64,000 nucleotides of DNA, taken from the NCBI GenBank assembly GCA_003991915.1, contig RQTK01000009.1:1272383-1336382 (forward strand), read 5' to 3'. Source of the DNA: Elysia chlorotica (Eukaryota; Mollusca; Gastropoda; Plakobranchidae). This document shows, piece after piece, positions 43,488 through 55,317 of the stretch (position 1 is its first letter; each line of letters opens with the position of its first letter). The position numbers and the translations under genes were made by a program. A model generated the notes under the pieces. The model did not search any database. It was not told where the DNA came from and saw nothing but the letters and a program-made list of their open reading frames with translations.

Positions 43488-43582
<95 letters not shown>

Positions 43583-43620
43583 GTCTATCCATCTGGCTTT
43601 GTATCTATCTATCTCTCTGT
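43475..43620 (+). repeat. (CT)n then (CTAT)n microsatellite
   Basis: A CT array turns into CTAT units at about 43530. Confidence 0.97.
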
Positions 43621-44114
43621 CCATGTAGCTGTCTCTTTTCATTTCTTAGTTAATATTTCTTATCATTTCTTCATAATCTGACCATCTTTCTATTTCGATA
43701 TGGAATATAAAACAAAAACTATAAACTTCACTTCCTTGTCCAAACTCAAGGACATTATATAATTATATACATAATTACATGTGTGTGGTAAATAGATTTT
43801 TAAGTATCTCATATTGAAGAGAAACGTAATGAGAAATAAAAATGCGCTTGAACATTTCTTTGTCTCTGTCAGTCACAGACAGACAACAAACGAATGGTAT
43901 CATCAAATATTTATCTGTAGTGAGGCGAGCGATAATGATCAGTTTACATAGTACTGGCACTGCTTCAGAAAATATCCCAGTCGATATTTTATATGTGCAA
44001 TATGATTTATATTATTGTATTCTAAAGCTAGCTAAATGAAGGAGCTCAATTAATGCTCTTTGTGAGCCGATACACAATAAAAAAAAATTAAACAAACAAA
44101 CAAACAAAAAACAA

Positions 44115-45075
44115 CTTATTGCAGCGACTCCCTGCGTAGGCCCCAACTTCTGGGGGGAAAACCTCGTTGATTGATAAACGTAGAGTTAAGTTAGTTTAAG
44201 CCTCTTGATTCCTTGTGCAACATAGGGCCGCAGCAACTACGCTCCACTGGGCTCGGTTTTAGCTAGTCCTCTTCAGTTCGGCCCACGGGATACCGGCAGC
44301 GTATATTATCTCTGCGTTGGTGCTTCTCTGTCAGTCTGCTTAGGACGGCCGATATTTCTTTTTCTTTGGGGATCCCACTCCAGGACTTGCCTTGTGATGT
44401 TGGATACAGGCTTTCAAAGTGTGTGGTCTATCCAACCCCATTTACGCTTTTTGATCTCTGCCTCGATTTAGTATTGCAGATCCGGATCTTGTTTTGGACT
44501 TATAGTGCTGAAGACCTCCAGATTGGTTTGAGGGTCTTGAAGGCGTATCTGGCCTTGTTGATTCGACATCTGATTCTTCGTCTGTGCCCCCATCTTTGCT
44601 AACAACACTACCAAGATAGACAAACTTGTCAACCTATTCAATGTTTTGGTCATGTAGTAGCAATGCAATAGCATGTTTGTTGTTGGTTCTCGTGTCTTCC
44701 TGGGGTTTTTTGGAGTCCAGTTTTCCCGGCTTCTTCTGCCACACGATAAAGCTTCTCTTGTGCGTCCTGTTGCTTTTGGGAGAGAATGCTGATGTCGTCT
44801 GAAAAGTCAAGATCCCCCAGCTGCTTCATGAAGGTCCACTGGATACCTGTCCTTTGATCTATCGTAGACTGTCTCATAACCCAGTCAACCACCAAGATCG
44901 TTGGGGAGAGCAAGCAACCCTGGCGGACGCCAGTTTGCCCATTAAATGGCTCCGTCAGCGTCCCGTCGTGGATAATTTCTTAAGTGGCGTCTTTGTAGAG
45001 TTGTTGGATGATAGTGGCAAACTTTGGTGGAAAGCCGCAGTGGTACATTAATCTGCAGATAAACTTAGAGACTAT
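44115..45075 (-). pseudogene. LINE reverse transcriptase C-terminal half (I/Nimb-like, clade uncertain)
   Basis: Reading the minus strand from 45075: GFPPKFATIIQQLYKD, then FNGQTGVRQGCLLSPTILVV, then IQWTFMKQLGDLDFSDDISI, with the catalytic YADD altered to FSDD. It continues LSQKQQDAQEKLYRVAEEAG, KARYAFKTLKPIW and a tail resembling NRxxWxxVVAALCxTRN near 44200-44250. This is the endonuclease-reverse transcriptase family common in aquatic invertebrates, missing its 5' half and several internal parts. Stops near 44600 and a missing segment show it is inactive. Confidence 0.72.
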
Positions 45076-47370
45076 TTTTAAATTGTGCCGCGTTTGAAAA
45101 AGATAGGTCACAGTTTGAATTTATTGTCTAAGCCCAAGCAGAATTTACCCTGAAGGTGTACTTTTTAAAACTTATTACACCTTACTCAGAAAATGTAACG
45201 TAAATGTGCAATCCTAATAATCATTTTTGTGAGTTAGTTACTAGATTGACACGATGTTGAGACAGAAATTGATTAAACAATTATTACACTGTGATGGTAT
45301 CTCAGATACAGTGATAGTGTAGGGCTCGGTCTGTAAAATTCTTGATTTATCAATAAGATTGACAGCACATAAAAAACAACAGACATTTGCAATGTATTAC
45401 GGATCATATTCGTGTTGCATTGTTTCTTCATACCGCAAATGATTAATTTCTAAATCGCTTAAAGGCTTAAAGCTACTGAAAAAAACCCGAAAAGTCGGGG
45501 AGTTCGTAAACCTAAGAAACATGTCACGACTTATTTCCTAGGTCTAAGGTTTCCAAAAACAGAAGCCCAGTCACAGAGTTGAAAAAAGGTGAAAGCCTTT
45601 AGCAGATCAAAGGAAAGAGACACGTATTTCTATTAAAGTTTTAGTATAGTTATCACAACAGTCATAATACTAAGAGATGAATAGTCTTTACAGCCTGCAC
45701 ACAGTGTAAAGTGTTCTTATTTTCACATCGCATGAATCCTTAAAATACTAGGTGAACTTCAAGATCTAAAATGTTTATAGAACAAAATCGCTTTGTAAGA
45801 TTTACATGCACTATGCGATTTTGTTGGGAGAGATGAAATTTGGATTCTCTTTACCCAGATCGTTGTGTGGGGGTCAAACCTGTTCGGTTTGTTCAGCCAT
45901 TGAAGTCACAGACTTAAAGTTTATAAAAGAACCCATGATAAAAATCCATTTTTATGAGCGATTTTCCTTTTTTCGTACACAGTAATATTGTAGTGAAAAT
46001 TATATTTAAATATAATTTAGATCTACCTAGCGTTTAAGTTTATTCTGGGGTAAAGCTGAGTCTGGGGATCATTGATCGCGCATAAAAATTATATGCAAGA
46101 TTGTAATGCTTGAACAAATTAATAATGTAAGCTTTTTATTGTTGTATCGGATTTGGTACAAAATAATAAAATTGATTTCAGTACTTTTGTCTCCACCGTG
46201 CCAGATTTAGGTTTCAGGGGTGGAGGGGGCTGGGAGCAGCTCAGTTGAGAGGCCCCTATCTCCCTTATGATTGTTCTAGATTCTAGTGTGCATAATTTTA
46301 CAAGGCGTTTGAAAGGCGGATCGCTCCAGGTGTATGTATGAGGGCGGGGGGGGGGGGCGGAATTTAGCCGGTGTGTACAGAAATATGAGGAAAAGATGTT
46401 AAGCAGCACTCGAGGACCTTTTCAAGGATACCATCTATTCGTATACATTTTGTTTTCCTTTGATTTCTAGATATTTTCAGGTCCTATAATGATAATGCGG
46501 GGCGCTCAGTGCGATCCCAAGATGTTCACTGCCAATTATGTTTAGCTACTTCGATGACTTTCCGTGCTATTTTTGAAACCCAGTCTACGACTAATACTTA
46601 AGTTGACGCTCAGAATAGACACAAACTGTTTCTTTAAAAATACTGCTGCTAGAAATGTAAACAACATAATAATTGAATAGATTTTTTCCGAACAACTATT
46701 TTTCCTCTTTAAAAAAAAAACGACAAATAAATGACTGTTGTTATTTTTATTTCGTTAAAAAGACGCAAATGGATTTCAAAAATTGTATTATTAATTTTTT
46801 TTCAGACTACCACATTTAAGGTTTCGTGTGTGTTTTGCGACCTGTTAATATAACAGTCATGTTCATAACAGAATTATAACCGTGGAGCTTTAATGTTTTT
46901 CGCCACTAATTATAAGACAACATGCCAAATGAAATATTGTGAACTTCACTATTTTTCAGCACTTCCTAACCTTACACCCAGCTTCGAAAAAAGAAAATGT
47001 TAAATGTGGGCTTGTTGTGCGTCATTTCTGTTTCTTTGATATCATAAACCTTATACATGTACATGTATTGACCGTCATTAGATGATTTAAGATGGTGATC
47101 ACGTTTCTGCATATAGCCAGCTCCTGATATAATTATTGTGTTTTCGCGTCATACACTGTGTGGGACCTACTTTTGAACCCAAATAACTCGATCATTCCAA
47201 CATAACACAGTAAGTTACAGAAAAAATAACATGGTACCCAAAATAGACGAAAAGGTTCGTGTAAGGTTGGGCGTGTCCTCTTTCCCCACTAGTAAAGATT
47301 ATGTCTTTGGCTGCCTCTCAATGTTTAAGAGCGTCGTTGCCTGTGGGTCATGTGGGCCAGAAGCACAGTT
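45076..47370. other. No gene seen
   Basis: AT-rich. A GC-richer piece near 46200-46360 includes a 12 G run; its 96-codon minus frame is unrecognised. Confidence 0.5.
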
Positions 47371-47432
47371 GTTTTGTTGTTGTTGTTGGTGTTGTTGGTG
47401 GTGGTGGTGGTGGTGGTGGAGGTCGTGGTGGT
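47371..47432 (+). repeat. (TGT)n/(TGG)n tract
   Basis: TTG units followed by TGG units; the tryptophan/cysteine-rich frame over it is an artefact. Confidence 0.9.
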
Positions 47433-47574
47433 GGTGTTTGTACTTTTACGTTACTACTAATGTTCTATTTGTTGTAGTGGTTGGGATTTTTTTTCAGCGC
47501 AGTTTCCAAAACGCACTGACTAGTTAATGGGCCTATAACAAACATCCGTAGTGTTTGTAAAGTAAAAGGGAGGC

Positions 47575-47735
47575 TTTGCAGCGCTGGGATTATAATGTCG
47601 GCTTCCGAGGCATTAGGTCTGGATTTGAAACCCGCGTTCTCCCTACTGGTTGGGTCAGTGTTAGTCTATTGGTTAAGTCCCCGATATTCTTCTCTAACGT
47701 TCAGTCCATGATATAGCCTAGATGATGGTGTTTGA
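47575..47735 (+). mobile_element. tRNA-derived SINE, second copy of the 60.2 kb family
   Basis: B-box-like TCTGGATTTGAAACCCGCG at 47618-47636 is followed by CTACTGGTTGGGTCAGTGTTAG, the same body as the 60.2 kb copy. A diverged 3' part (GTCCATGATATAGCCTA) follows. Internal deletion relative to the other copy. Confidence 0.6.
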
Positions 47736-48379
47736 ACATAAGGAAAACTTTTACTTCAGCACAGTAAAATTCGTACGGGAGACTTCCATACTTAAAAAAG
47801 GAAACTGAAGAGGCGGATAATGTCAGCCGTTGCCCAGGTTGATTGATGTTTTATGGTATCTACGTCTCAGACAGAGAGCTGACTCTAAGTAAAATTCTTC
47901 TCTATGATCTATGAAAATGACCTGCTACTGGCAGACTTTTCCGTGAATACATCACGATATAATGATTGGTGTTGGGGTGTGATGAGGAGACTTTATCACA
48001 GATATCAGGAGGGGACTTTTCTCTGTTATTATTTTTTCTGAAACAGAAGTAAATTACATTTCCATTATGACGCTAGTTAGCTTCATCAATTGGTTGTTTT
48101 GGATGTTTTTGTGAATCAGTATTAGTTATTTTCATGTTTTTATTGCCTGTCTGTTCTTTCTCATCCCAATCTTCGCATCTAGAACGAAAACATGACAGTA
48201 TTTAAGTCCTGCTTTCTCGTTAAGATCCTCTTTAGCAAATGATTCAAATTTCTCATGTAGAAATAGAAACAAGCTGTTAATCTGGTTTCCGTCTATTTTC
48301 GACTTGATGCCATTCCAACGGCTCTCTATGTGATGTCCTACTATTCCTGAGCACTTAATGAAAGGGGAAGCCCCAATAG

Positions 48380-48620
48380 TAATGACTTCCTTTGGTGATG
48401 TCTGGTTTGCTCGGAAGCCTTTCCGGTTAATGAACCATCAGCGGGTTTGGCCTGAAGCAAACACAACCCCGCGCGGCTGATGGTCACATTTCCGTAAGGC
48501 TGGCGCGCTTCATCATGCAAATAATTCATGTGACTCTTCCGGTGCCTGCTGGTCCTGGGGAATCTCCACCGGTGTTTCCAAGAGGGCGGTGAGAATGGAG
48601 GCGGAATAATCAGAGGTAGA
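48380..48620. promoter_or_regulatory. Candidate enhancer or conserved non-coding block
   Basis: A GC-richer 240 bp block without a convincing coding frame. It carries an octamer (ATGCAAAT, POU type) near 48515, two ETS-like ACCGGAAG/ACCGGAA cores on the minus strand, and several CpGs. Motif density is suggestive only; no experiment or alignment supports function here. Confidence 0.25.
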
Positions 48621-49169
48621 AATCTCCCAGCTGCTAATTTTAACACGCTTTTGTTTTTCAATTTCTTTATTTTTAAATTAACCTCTTTGTGTTGACATAA
48701 CGCAGCAACTATTTACATTCGATTATATTTTGTTGAGATTTTAAAAAAGGATATACTATTATTGATAACTGAAAACCCGATGGAATTCTTAGTCTCAGGT
48801 ACCGCAAAACTTATTACAACCAAGTTATGAATGCAGCTTCGTTTTGATAAGACCACTCGTATTAGCCTGTTCAGATGATGTTTAGAGACCACTAGAATCT
48901 AGTTTTTTGTTTTTTTTTATTCCAATTCTTTCGCATTTCCTGAACGAAATGTCAACTCGCATCGTAAATTTCAATGTGCTTTACAAAAAACACAAGTACA
49001 TCGTAGAAGCTCATGTGCAGTTACAGGTAAAAGTCTATTATCCATTGAATCAAGTTCTCCTACTGACCTTATTTAATCTTTTCAGTCCGGAGCCCTGAGT
49101 CCATTAAATCCTTCTACAATCACGAACACAATGAGTAGTACAGTATTTTCTAACCCAGCCTTCTGTGTA

Positions 49170-49280
49170 CAGAGCTTAATCATGAACACGGGAAACTCAG
49201 AGGCTTAAAAGTCAGGAGAACTTCTGGCAGACTACTTAGAGTCCGTGATTCGATTCTCAGTCGGTGCATCCATTTCAGGG
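49170..49280 (+). mobile_element. tRNA-derived SINE relic
   Basis: B-box-like CCGTGATTCGATTCTCAGTC at 49243-49262 after a decayed head. Confidence 0.35.
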
Positions 49281-50859
49281 AAAATTTACCGATTTTTGAA
49301 TTGCTTCTAGTCAGTCAGAACAATCGTTATATTTCTAGTTCATTTTAATATAACGGTACATAAGTACGACATAAATAGAACCAAGATAATCTAGAATTAA
49401 AATCTAGCCAGGATCTGGACGTCTGCATCTGAATGAAGTCATTATAAAGCAGAAATGTATCCTGTACAGTTAGAGTACAATAAACTGAAATTAGAGACAG
49501 GATACTTTAAAGTTTAGCCAATAAACAGCCGATTTCCCGTCTTATTTTACGTAGCCACTTTCAAAATATCAAACCAACAAGGTCGAAATCGCTTATATTT
49601 TTCTAGAACACTATAGACATCTAGATTTACATCACTACATTTTATCGAATCATTTTCTATTTTTAAATGCAAGTTTAAAAAAATGCAACATAGAAACTTG
49701 AATCCACCTTCAATAGCATTAAATTTTGTTATTCCAAGTTTGGATCTACGTGATAATCTAGATCTAAGTTAAAACTGGTCTAAAGACCAGCGGCTCTAAT
49801 TTCTTCAATTGTTGCTGTTATTGTAGACCCAAATTTAGCGGATAGTAATAGAATTCAAATTAGACCTTGGTGTTGTTTGTTTCCTTACCTGAGAAAACAT
49901 CTTTACGTATTCTTCAAAGTGTAAAATCTTTACGTATTCTTTAAAATGTAAATTAGCAAAACTGCAATTTCTTATCTTGTAAAATATCATTCGATTTTCA
50001 TTAACTATGAATTAACAGGAATCCATGAAATACTTTCACCACCAAGCCCTCCTCTCTGCACTGCAGGGTATCGCTAGTCCCAATGCGTCTGTTGTTGGGT
50101 TTTTTTTCTTCTTTAATTTCCTCATAGTTTAGGCCAAGACAATTTATTGTGTTTGTTTATCGTATTCTATAACAGCTCCAAACGTTAATGAAAACTTTAT
50201 GATGAAATATAAAAAGAAAAGCAAAGAAAAACGGCAAACTAGATTAGTCCGGTGTAAAGAGGCATCTATCACTGAATGAGTGTAAAAGAGCTTGAACTTT
50301 CCAAAGAAAATAATATATTATTAAGATGCTATTAGGCGTACGTTTACTATACGCATAAAAAGGAAAAGGTAAACGTGTAGAGGCTAAGATTACTCACGTA
50401 AATAAGTAAAAACGACACGAAAAAAAAATTTGGCCTTAAAGAAAATGAATTCCTCTCTTTCTTTGTAGTTTGAGATACTTAAAAGCGTTGTACCTCTCAT
50501 ATCATGCTTTCAATGTATACCATTTGATATTACAATTGTACGAGATTAAACTGCATTATTCTATTGTAAATTTACTCTTTCAGTAATTTTTTAAATAGGT
50601 GATCTTTCACTTACAGTGTATTTTATCTACTCATGTTCCGGACTTTTAAACTATGTATTTAACAAATATTGTACTTGGTGACTTTTCATCTATTTAAAAA
50701 CGTGTTTAACCAAAATTTTATTATCTAAAGTCTTTGATGTTTACCAATACAAAAATGAACAGAAATTACTAAAATACGTGTATAAGTTTAACAAAAGTAA
50801 AAGTTCTTGCATATATTTATACTTTAATATAAATGTAAATGGAGAGGTTGTTTGTTCCA
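49281..50859. other. No gene seen
   Basis: Includes a 27 bp tandem duplication at 49898-49950 that reads in frame on the minus strand up to a good donor (TCTCAG|GTAAGG, GT at 49895-49894). Confidence 0.45.
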
Positions 50860-51850
50860 TTGCTCTCATCCTTTTTTAATAAACCAAACTTAAGCCATCT
50901 AAGACACGGCGAATATATGTGTCGATGTCTGTGTGTAATGCGATTGCTACACATGTAATATAATTGTTGTTACCCATTTTTTGAACGATGTGTTTTTATA
51001 AAAATGCACATCAGGACCTTTGACCTCTCAAAGCCATGTTCCGTTACATTAACGGCGGTAAACTTTTGGAATGTTATAGCTTTGATCTTGGCCAAAACAA
51101 ACATGTAAACGAATACTTAAATTTCTTGTGTTACTTTGAGAAAGTAATAGTTTTTTTTTTAAAGATTTACACCCCGAAACAGAGAAATACGGATTTTAAG
51201 AAAATAAATTCATCTCTTTGTAATAAACTAAACTTTAAAGCTCCATCTCACCCAAGCCCAGCTAGCTTGGAGCTTAAAATTGTGTAATAGAGTTTTCTGT
51301 AGAGTTAATAAATGTTTCGGTAGTTGTTTTTTTTTTTTTAAAGAAAATGGTGCGTCTCAGAATAAAATGCTTTTAATGATCTTTGACCTCTCAAAAACCA
51401 TATTCCTCGACACTTACGGCGGTAAACTTTTTGTAGGCTATAGCTTAGATGTTGACCAACACAAACATGTACAGGAATAATCAAATTAATCGTTTTGCTT
51501 TGAAAAAAAGTAAACTTGTTGCAAAGATTTATGCCCCGAAAATATATAAATGCAGAAATACGGGTTTTAATTTGTTTTAAAAATTGCTCTTTTGCTATGG
51601 AAAAACCAATCTTAGAAACCTCCTGTTATCTAAACCTAGATTTTTTAAGGCTTAAAACTGTGTAATAGAGTGGTCTATAAATGTACTTGAGGATTTGTGA
51701 CTTATTTAGGAATAATGTTTTGTTTTTTTTAACTTGCACTTCATAATCTTTGACCTCTCAAAAAACATTGCGCCTTACTTGCGGCGGTAAGTTTTTAGTG
51801 GGTTATGGTTAGATGTTTAACAACATGAAAATGTAAAAAAAAAAAAAAGA
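50860..51850 (+). repeat. ~365 bp tandem repeat (about three copies)
   Basis: The core TTTGACCTCTCAAA…CGGCGGTAA(A/G)(C/T)TTTT recurs at 51019, 51382 and 51749, a period of 363-367 bases. Between cores, matching pieces follow in the same order: a T-run, AGATTTA(C/T)(A/G)CCCCGAAA, AAATACGG, CTTAAAA(T/C)TGTGTAATAGAG. A faded earlier copy of the unit's second half lies near 50860-50910. Copies are clearly diverged, so the array is old. No coding frame spans it. Confidence 0.8.
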
Positions 51851-51992
51851 AAGCAACGAGTTGTAGGTTAGGCCTATTTTTTTTAACTTTTTTTCCTGGT
51901 ATAAAAAGGAAGGAAGTAATGGAAATTAAGTCACTTACGATATTAAAGTGCGCATTAAAAATGGATAAATTAAAATAAGTGAGCGTCGTGGG

Positions 51993-52835
51993 CAGGGCCA
52001 CATTAAGTAAATTCGGGGCCCTAGGCTGCTCATCAGCCGCAAGTCCCTTCAATCACGTTGATGTTGCTACTACCGCATTGTTACACCGTACTGATGGAAA
52101 ACTGTACTGGAAAACGTGATTCAATGTAGAGGTAGGCCTACCATTATACACTGATAATGTTGATTAAGACAACGACAAGCATCGTGGTGGACTACTTCAT
52201 CTGACACATTCACAACATATTATGAAAACTTGTACTTTATATTTTTCTCCTTACTTTTGCTGGGGCAAATCCCTCGATAATGCCCTCAAAGTCTACAGAT
52301 GTCGTTTCAGATTCAATCGCCAAAAGAGCTTAGATTAGTTTCTCTTGTCTCTTCGAGGTCCTCTATCGCACACAAATTTCACAACACACACAATCCTCAA
52401 AAGGATGGGATTTTGGACACATTTTAGCCCGGTAATCTAGGCCTAGAATGTTATAGTTTCCAGCCTAGCGTCTAAGTCAGAAGAAAACTTGATAAAACAC
52501 ACCAGCATCAGCAACAACAAAAAGAGAAGTAGCATCAATATCCTTCTCATTAACATCAACTACAAAAGTATCAAGAACGACAATAACAACAACAACAATA
52601 ATAATAACAGCAACAACAACGACGACAACCACAACAACAACGACATCAACAACAACAGCAACAACAACTGTGAATACAACAGCAATACAAACTGCACACA
52701 ACAACAATAAAACAGGAGGAATTTGTGTGTGTGTTGAAAATCATTTTTCAAACGACTTATTTGCAAGCGCGGGGCCCCTGGAGGCGCGTGGCCTTAGGCT
52801 GCAGCATTACCAGCCTGAAGGGTAACGCGGTCCTG
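51993..52835. mobile_element. Possible non-autonomous hAT element
   Basis: The left edge starts CAGGGCCACATTAAG. The right edge, reverse-complemented, starts CAGGACCGCGTTACC, agreeing at 10 of the first 13 positions and beginning with the CAGGGCC typical of hAT ends. GGGGCCC(C/T) and TAGGCTGC motifs recur just inside both ends. The flanking eight bases (GTCGTGGG and GGCTTGGA) agree at five positions, a weak trace of an 8 bp target duplication. The interior is non-coding and contains a CAA/AAC-rich tract. Confidence 0.35.
52575..52700 (+). repeat. (AAC)n-rich tract
   Basis: Interrupted AAC/CAA/AAT units inside the possible hAT element. Confidence 0.9.
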
Positions 52836-53449
52836 GGCTTGGACTAGTCCCCCATGAACTAGGACTACACCCTGGGGGAGTAAAATGAGGTGGGTGGTGT
52901 AAAAAGCAAGTTGGCATAATTATCCACACATCCATTATCATTATCTCCATCTCTAGTCTAAAATGGAGTACCACCTGACTGGACATTTTAGACCACCTAA
53001 GAACCTCAAATGTGGTATATAGTGGAAAACTGCTCTAAAATTTAAAAAAGTAGGGTGGGTTGTTGTTTTTTTTTTTCAAATTTTTTCAATTAATTTTTTT
53101 CTTTTCTTTTTTTTTTTTAGGGAAGGAGGGAGGGGGGGGGGGGGGTGGATTGTTTTAAGTACGAAATTTGAATTTGTTTCTTGTGAGCATGGCCGGGTTC
53201 AGAAATTGAGGCATTCATATAAATCTTTAATGCTCTATGGCCCAATACGGTATGATGTGTTTAGAGAGGTCAACTCATTAAAGCAAGAATTTTAGAGGAA
53301 AATTAATGTTCGCCTGGTTTGGTTATTTGTTGGTTGTTAATGTACAACTTGAGCAATTTTTTCACACATGAACAGAGCGCAGATACCAGGATTTTTGTGT
53401 CTGTCATCACATAATAACACCAACCAAGCAAGAAGCGACAAACGTGATC

Positions 53450-53520
53450 CGTTCGAGGATCGAACCCAGACTTTTTGCTTAGAAGACCTGCGCTCGATCT
53501 TGGCACCTACCTTATCAGTG
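53450..53520 (-). mobile_element. tRNA-derived SINE head
   Basis: Minus strand A-box-like GTGCCAAGATCGAGCGC and B-box CTGGGTTCGATCCTCG at the right spacing. Confidence 0.5.
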
Positions 53521-53569
53521 TTTTTGGGTACAAGCAAATTAATGCTAAGGATATACCGAGAGCTATGAT

Positions 53570-53572
53570 TAT

Positions 53573-53613
<41 letters not shown>

Positions 53614-53654
53614 CAATAATAATAATAATAATAAGTTAATAATAATAATAATAA
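53570..53654 (+). repeat. (AAT)n microsatellite at gap edge
   Basis: AAT units with a few interruptions (TGACAATAA, AAGTTAATAA). Confidence 0.95.
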
Positions 53655-54000
53655 NNNNNNNNNNNNNNNNNNNNNNNNNNNNNNNNNNNNNNNNNNNNNN
53701 NNNNNNNNNNNNNNNNNNNNNNNNNNNNNNNNNNNNNNNNNNNNNNNNNNNNNNNNNNNNNNNNNNNNNNNNNNNNNNNNNNNNNNNNNNNNNNNNNNNN
53801 NNNNNNNNNNNNNNNNNNNNNNNNNNNNNNNNNNNNNNNNNNNNNNNNNNNNNNNNNNNNNNNNNNNNNNNNNNNNNNNNNNNNNNNNNNNNNNNNNNNN
53901 NNNNNNNNNNNNNNNNNNNNNNNNNNNNNNNNNNNNNNNNNNNNNNNNNNNNNNNNNNNNNNNNNNNNNNNNNNNNNNNNNNNNNNNNNNNNNNNNNNNN
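53655..54000. other. Assembly gap inside an AAT array
   Basis: 346 N with AAT repeats on both sides (53570-53654 and 54001-54038). The right-hand array is the tail of the minus-strand LINE relic at 54040. Confidence 1.
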
Positions 54001-54037
<37 letters not shown>

Positions 54038-54039
54038 CA

Positions 54040-54801
54040 AATACTTTACATTATTGAAGATGAAAGAATATAAAAACCTACATCTTAAACATAAATTATG
54101 CACAATGCAATTGACGGGTGATAAATGGAATACATAGCAGCTTAAAAAACAAGAACAAAACAAACAAAAAACAACACAATACCTAATGCGATCATGCTTG
54201 TGTGTAGAGATTGATCGAATTTAAAGAGGTAGAGAGTTCCAAACAGTAAGGCCAGCTTTGGAAAAGGATCGATCTCCATATGATACAAGATTGGTCATAG
54301 GAGTGTGCAAAAGTTTTTTGTTTTCAGATCGTAACTGACTTCCAGGTTTGTTACTTTGCGCTTTATAAAAATCTTGTACTCAATTCTAGCCGAAACGGGG
54401 AGCCAGTGAAGGGTTCTGAGCATATGAGTAGAACTGGTTTTGTCGTAGAAATCTAATCCTAATACAAGTCTGGCCGCTCTGTTTTGAACTCTCTGTGATT
54501 TATGTATGTGAGTAAAGGTATTTCTTCATTAGATTGATCTTTTTAAGTTCGAAATTTAATATTTTAGTTATGTTGTTGATGTGATCATCTATAGAATCAC
54601 GCCTAGATGTTTTGCTTTATGACAAACTTCAACTGTGCTTTTATCTATTGAAAGGTTTAGATTAGGCATGTTATTTATATTGCCACTTGTTCCACATAAA
54701 AGTACTTCAGTTTTGATAGCGTTCAGTTTCAATTTATTGCTTAACATAATCACATTTTTTAACCAAAGCCGTAAACGGTTCTGTGATTTTTCAATTGTCA
54801 T
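54040..54801 (-). pseudogene. CR1/L2/Jockey-like LINE 3' end with (TTA)n tail
   Basis: On the minus strand: NKLKLNAIKTEVLLCG, then KHLGVILDDHINNITK, a deletion, then RVQNRAARLVLGLDFYD near 54480, RTLHWLPVSARIEYKIF near 54400, and a last part with SYGDRSFSKAGLTVWNSLPL near 54240. These are the thumb and C-terminal signatures of CR1/L2/Jockey-type elements. The 3' end runs straight into a TTA repeat (54038-54001) that continues past the gap. That is how these elements end, so the microsatellite next to the gap probably grew from the LINE tail. Frameshifts and the internal deletion show it is dead. Confidence 0.7.
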
Positions 54802-55317
54802 TAACCAAAAATGAAAAAAAAATTCCTATTATCAGTCTATTTTAAACAAAAATAATACACAACATTCCTCTTGTTAGAGATATACCAACTTTCACTTCAC
54901 CCCTTGATGTGTTAAGTTTTATGTGTAATAATTGTGACGGTTAATTTTTTTTTCGCTATTTCTGTTGTTGAAAAGAAATCTAGAAACTTCAGGAATTATT
55001 AAATAGGGCAGACGGAAGAGAAGATGACATGCTTTGTGGGTGGCCATCAACCCGCTGGAGGTTTCCCCGACTGTCTCATCCGACACCTGGGCTGAATTCC
55101 CAACTACAGCTGTATCAATGTTAAAGAGTACATCTTAGGAATACATGGAGTGTTCTCTTTGTGTTTGAAAAACCTAAGTCATTATCTAATGATCATATTA
55201 TATTTTAAGATTGGTTTTTTTCATGCTAAAAAAATCTTGTTACAGCTAGCTAATACTGTCTTTTAGGGACACAGTTGTTAACTCTGCATTCTGCATTCAG
55301 TAACAGAAATAGAATTT

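Noticed and set aside
47231..47527. 98-codon frame with poly-Trp/Cys
   Set aside because: It translates the TTG/TGG repeat.
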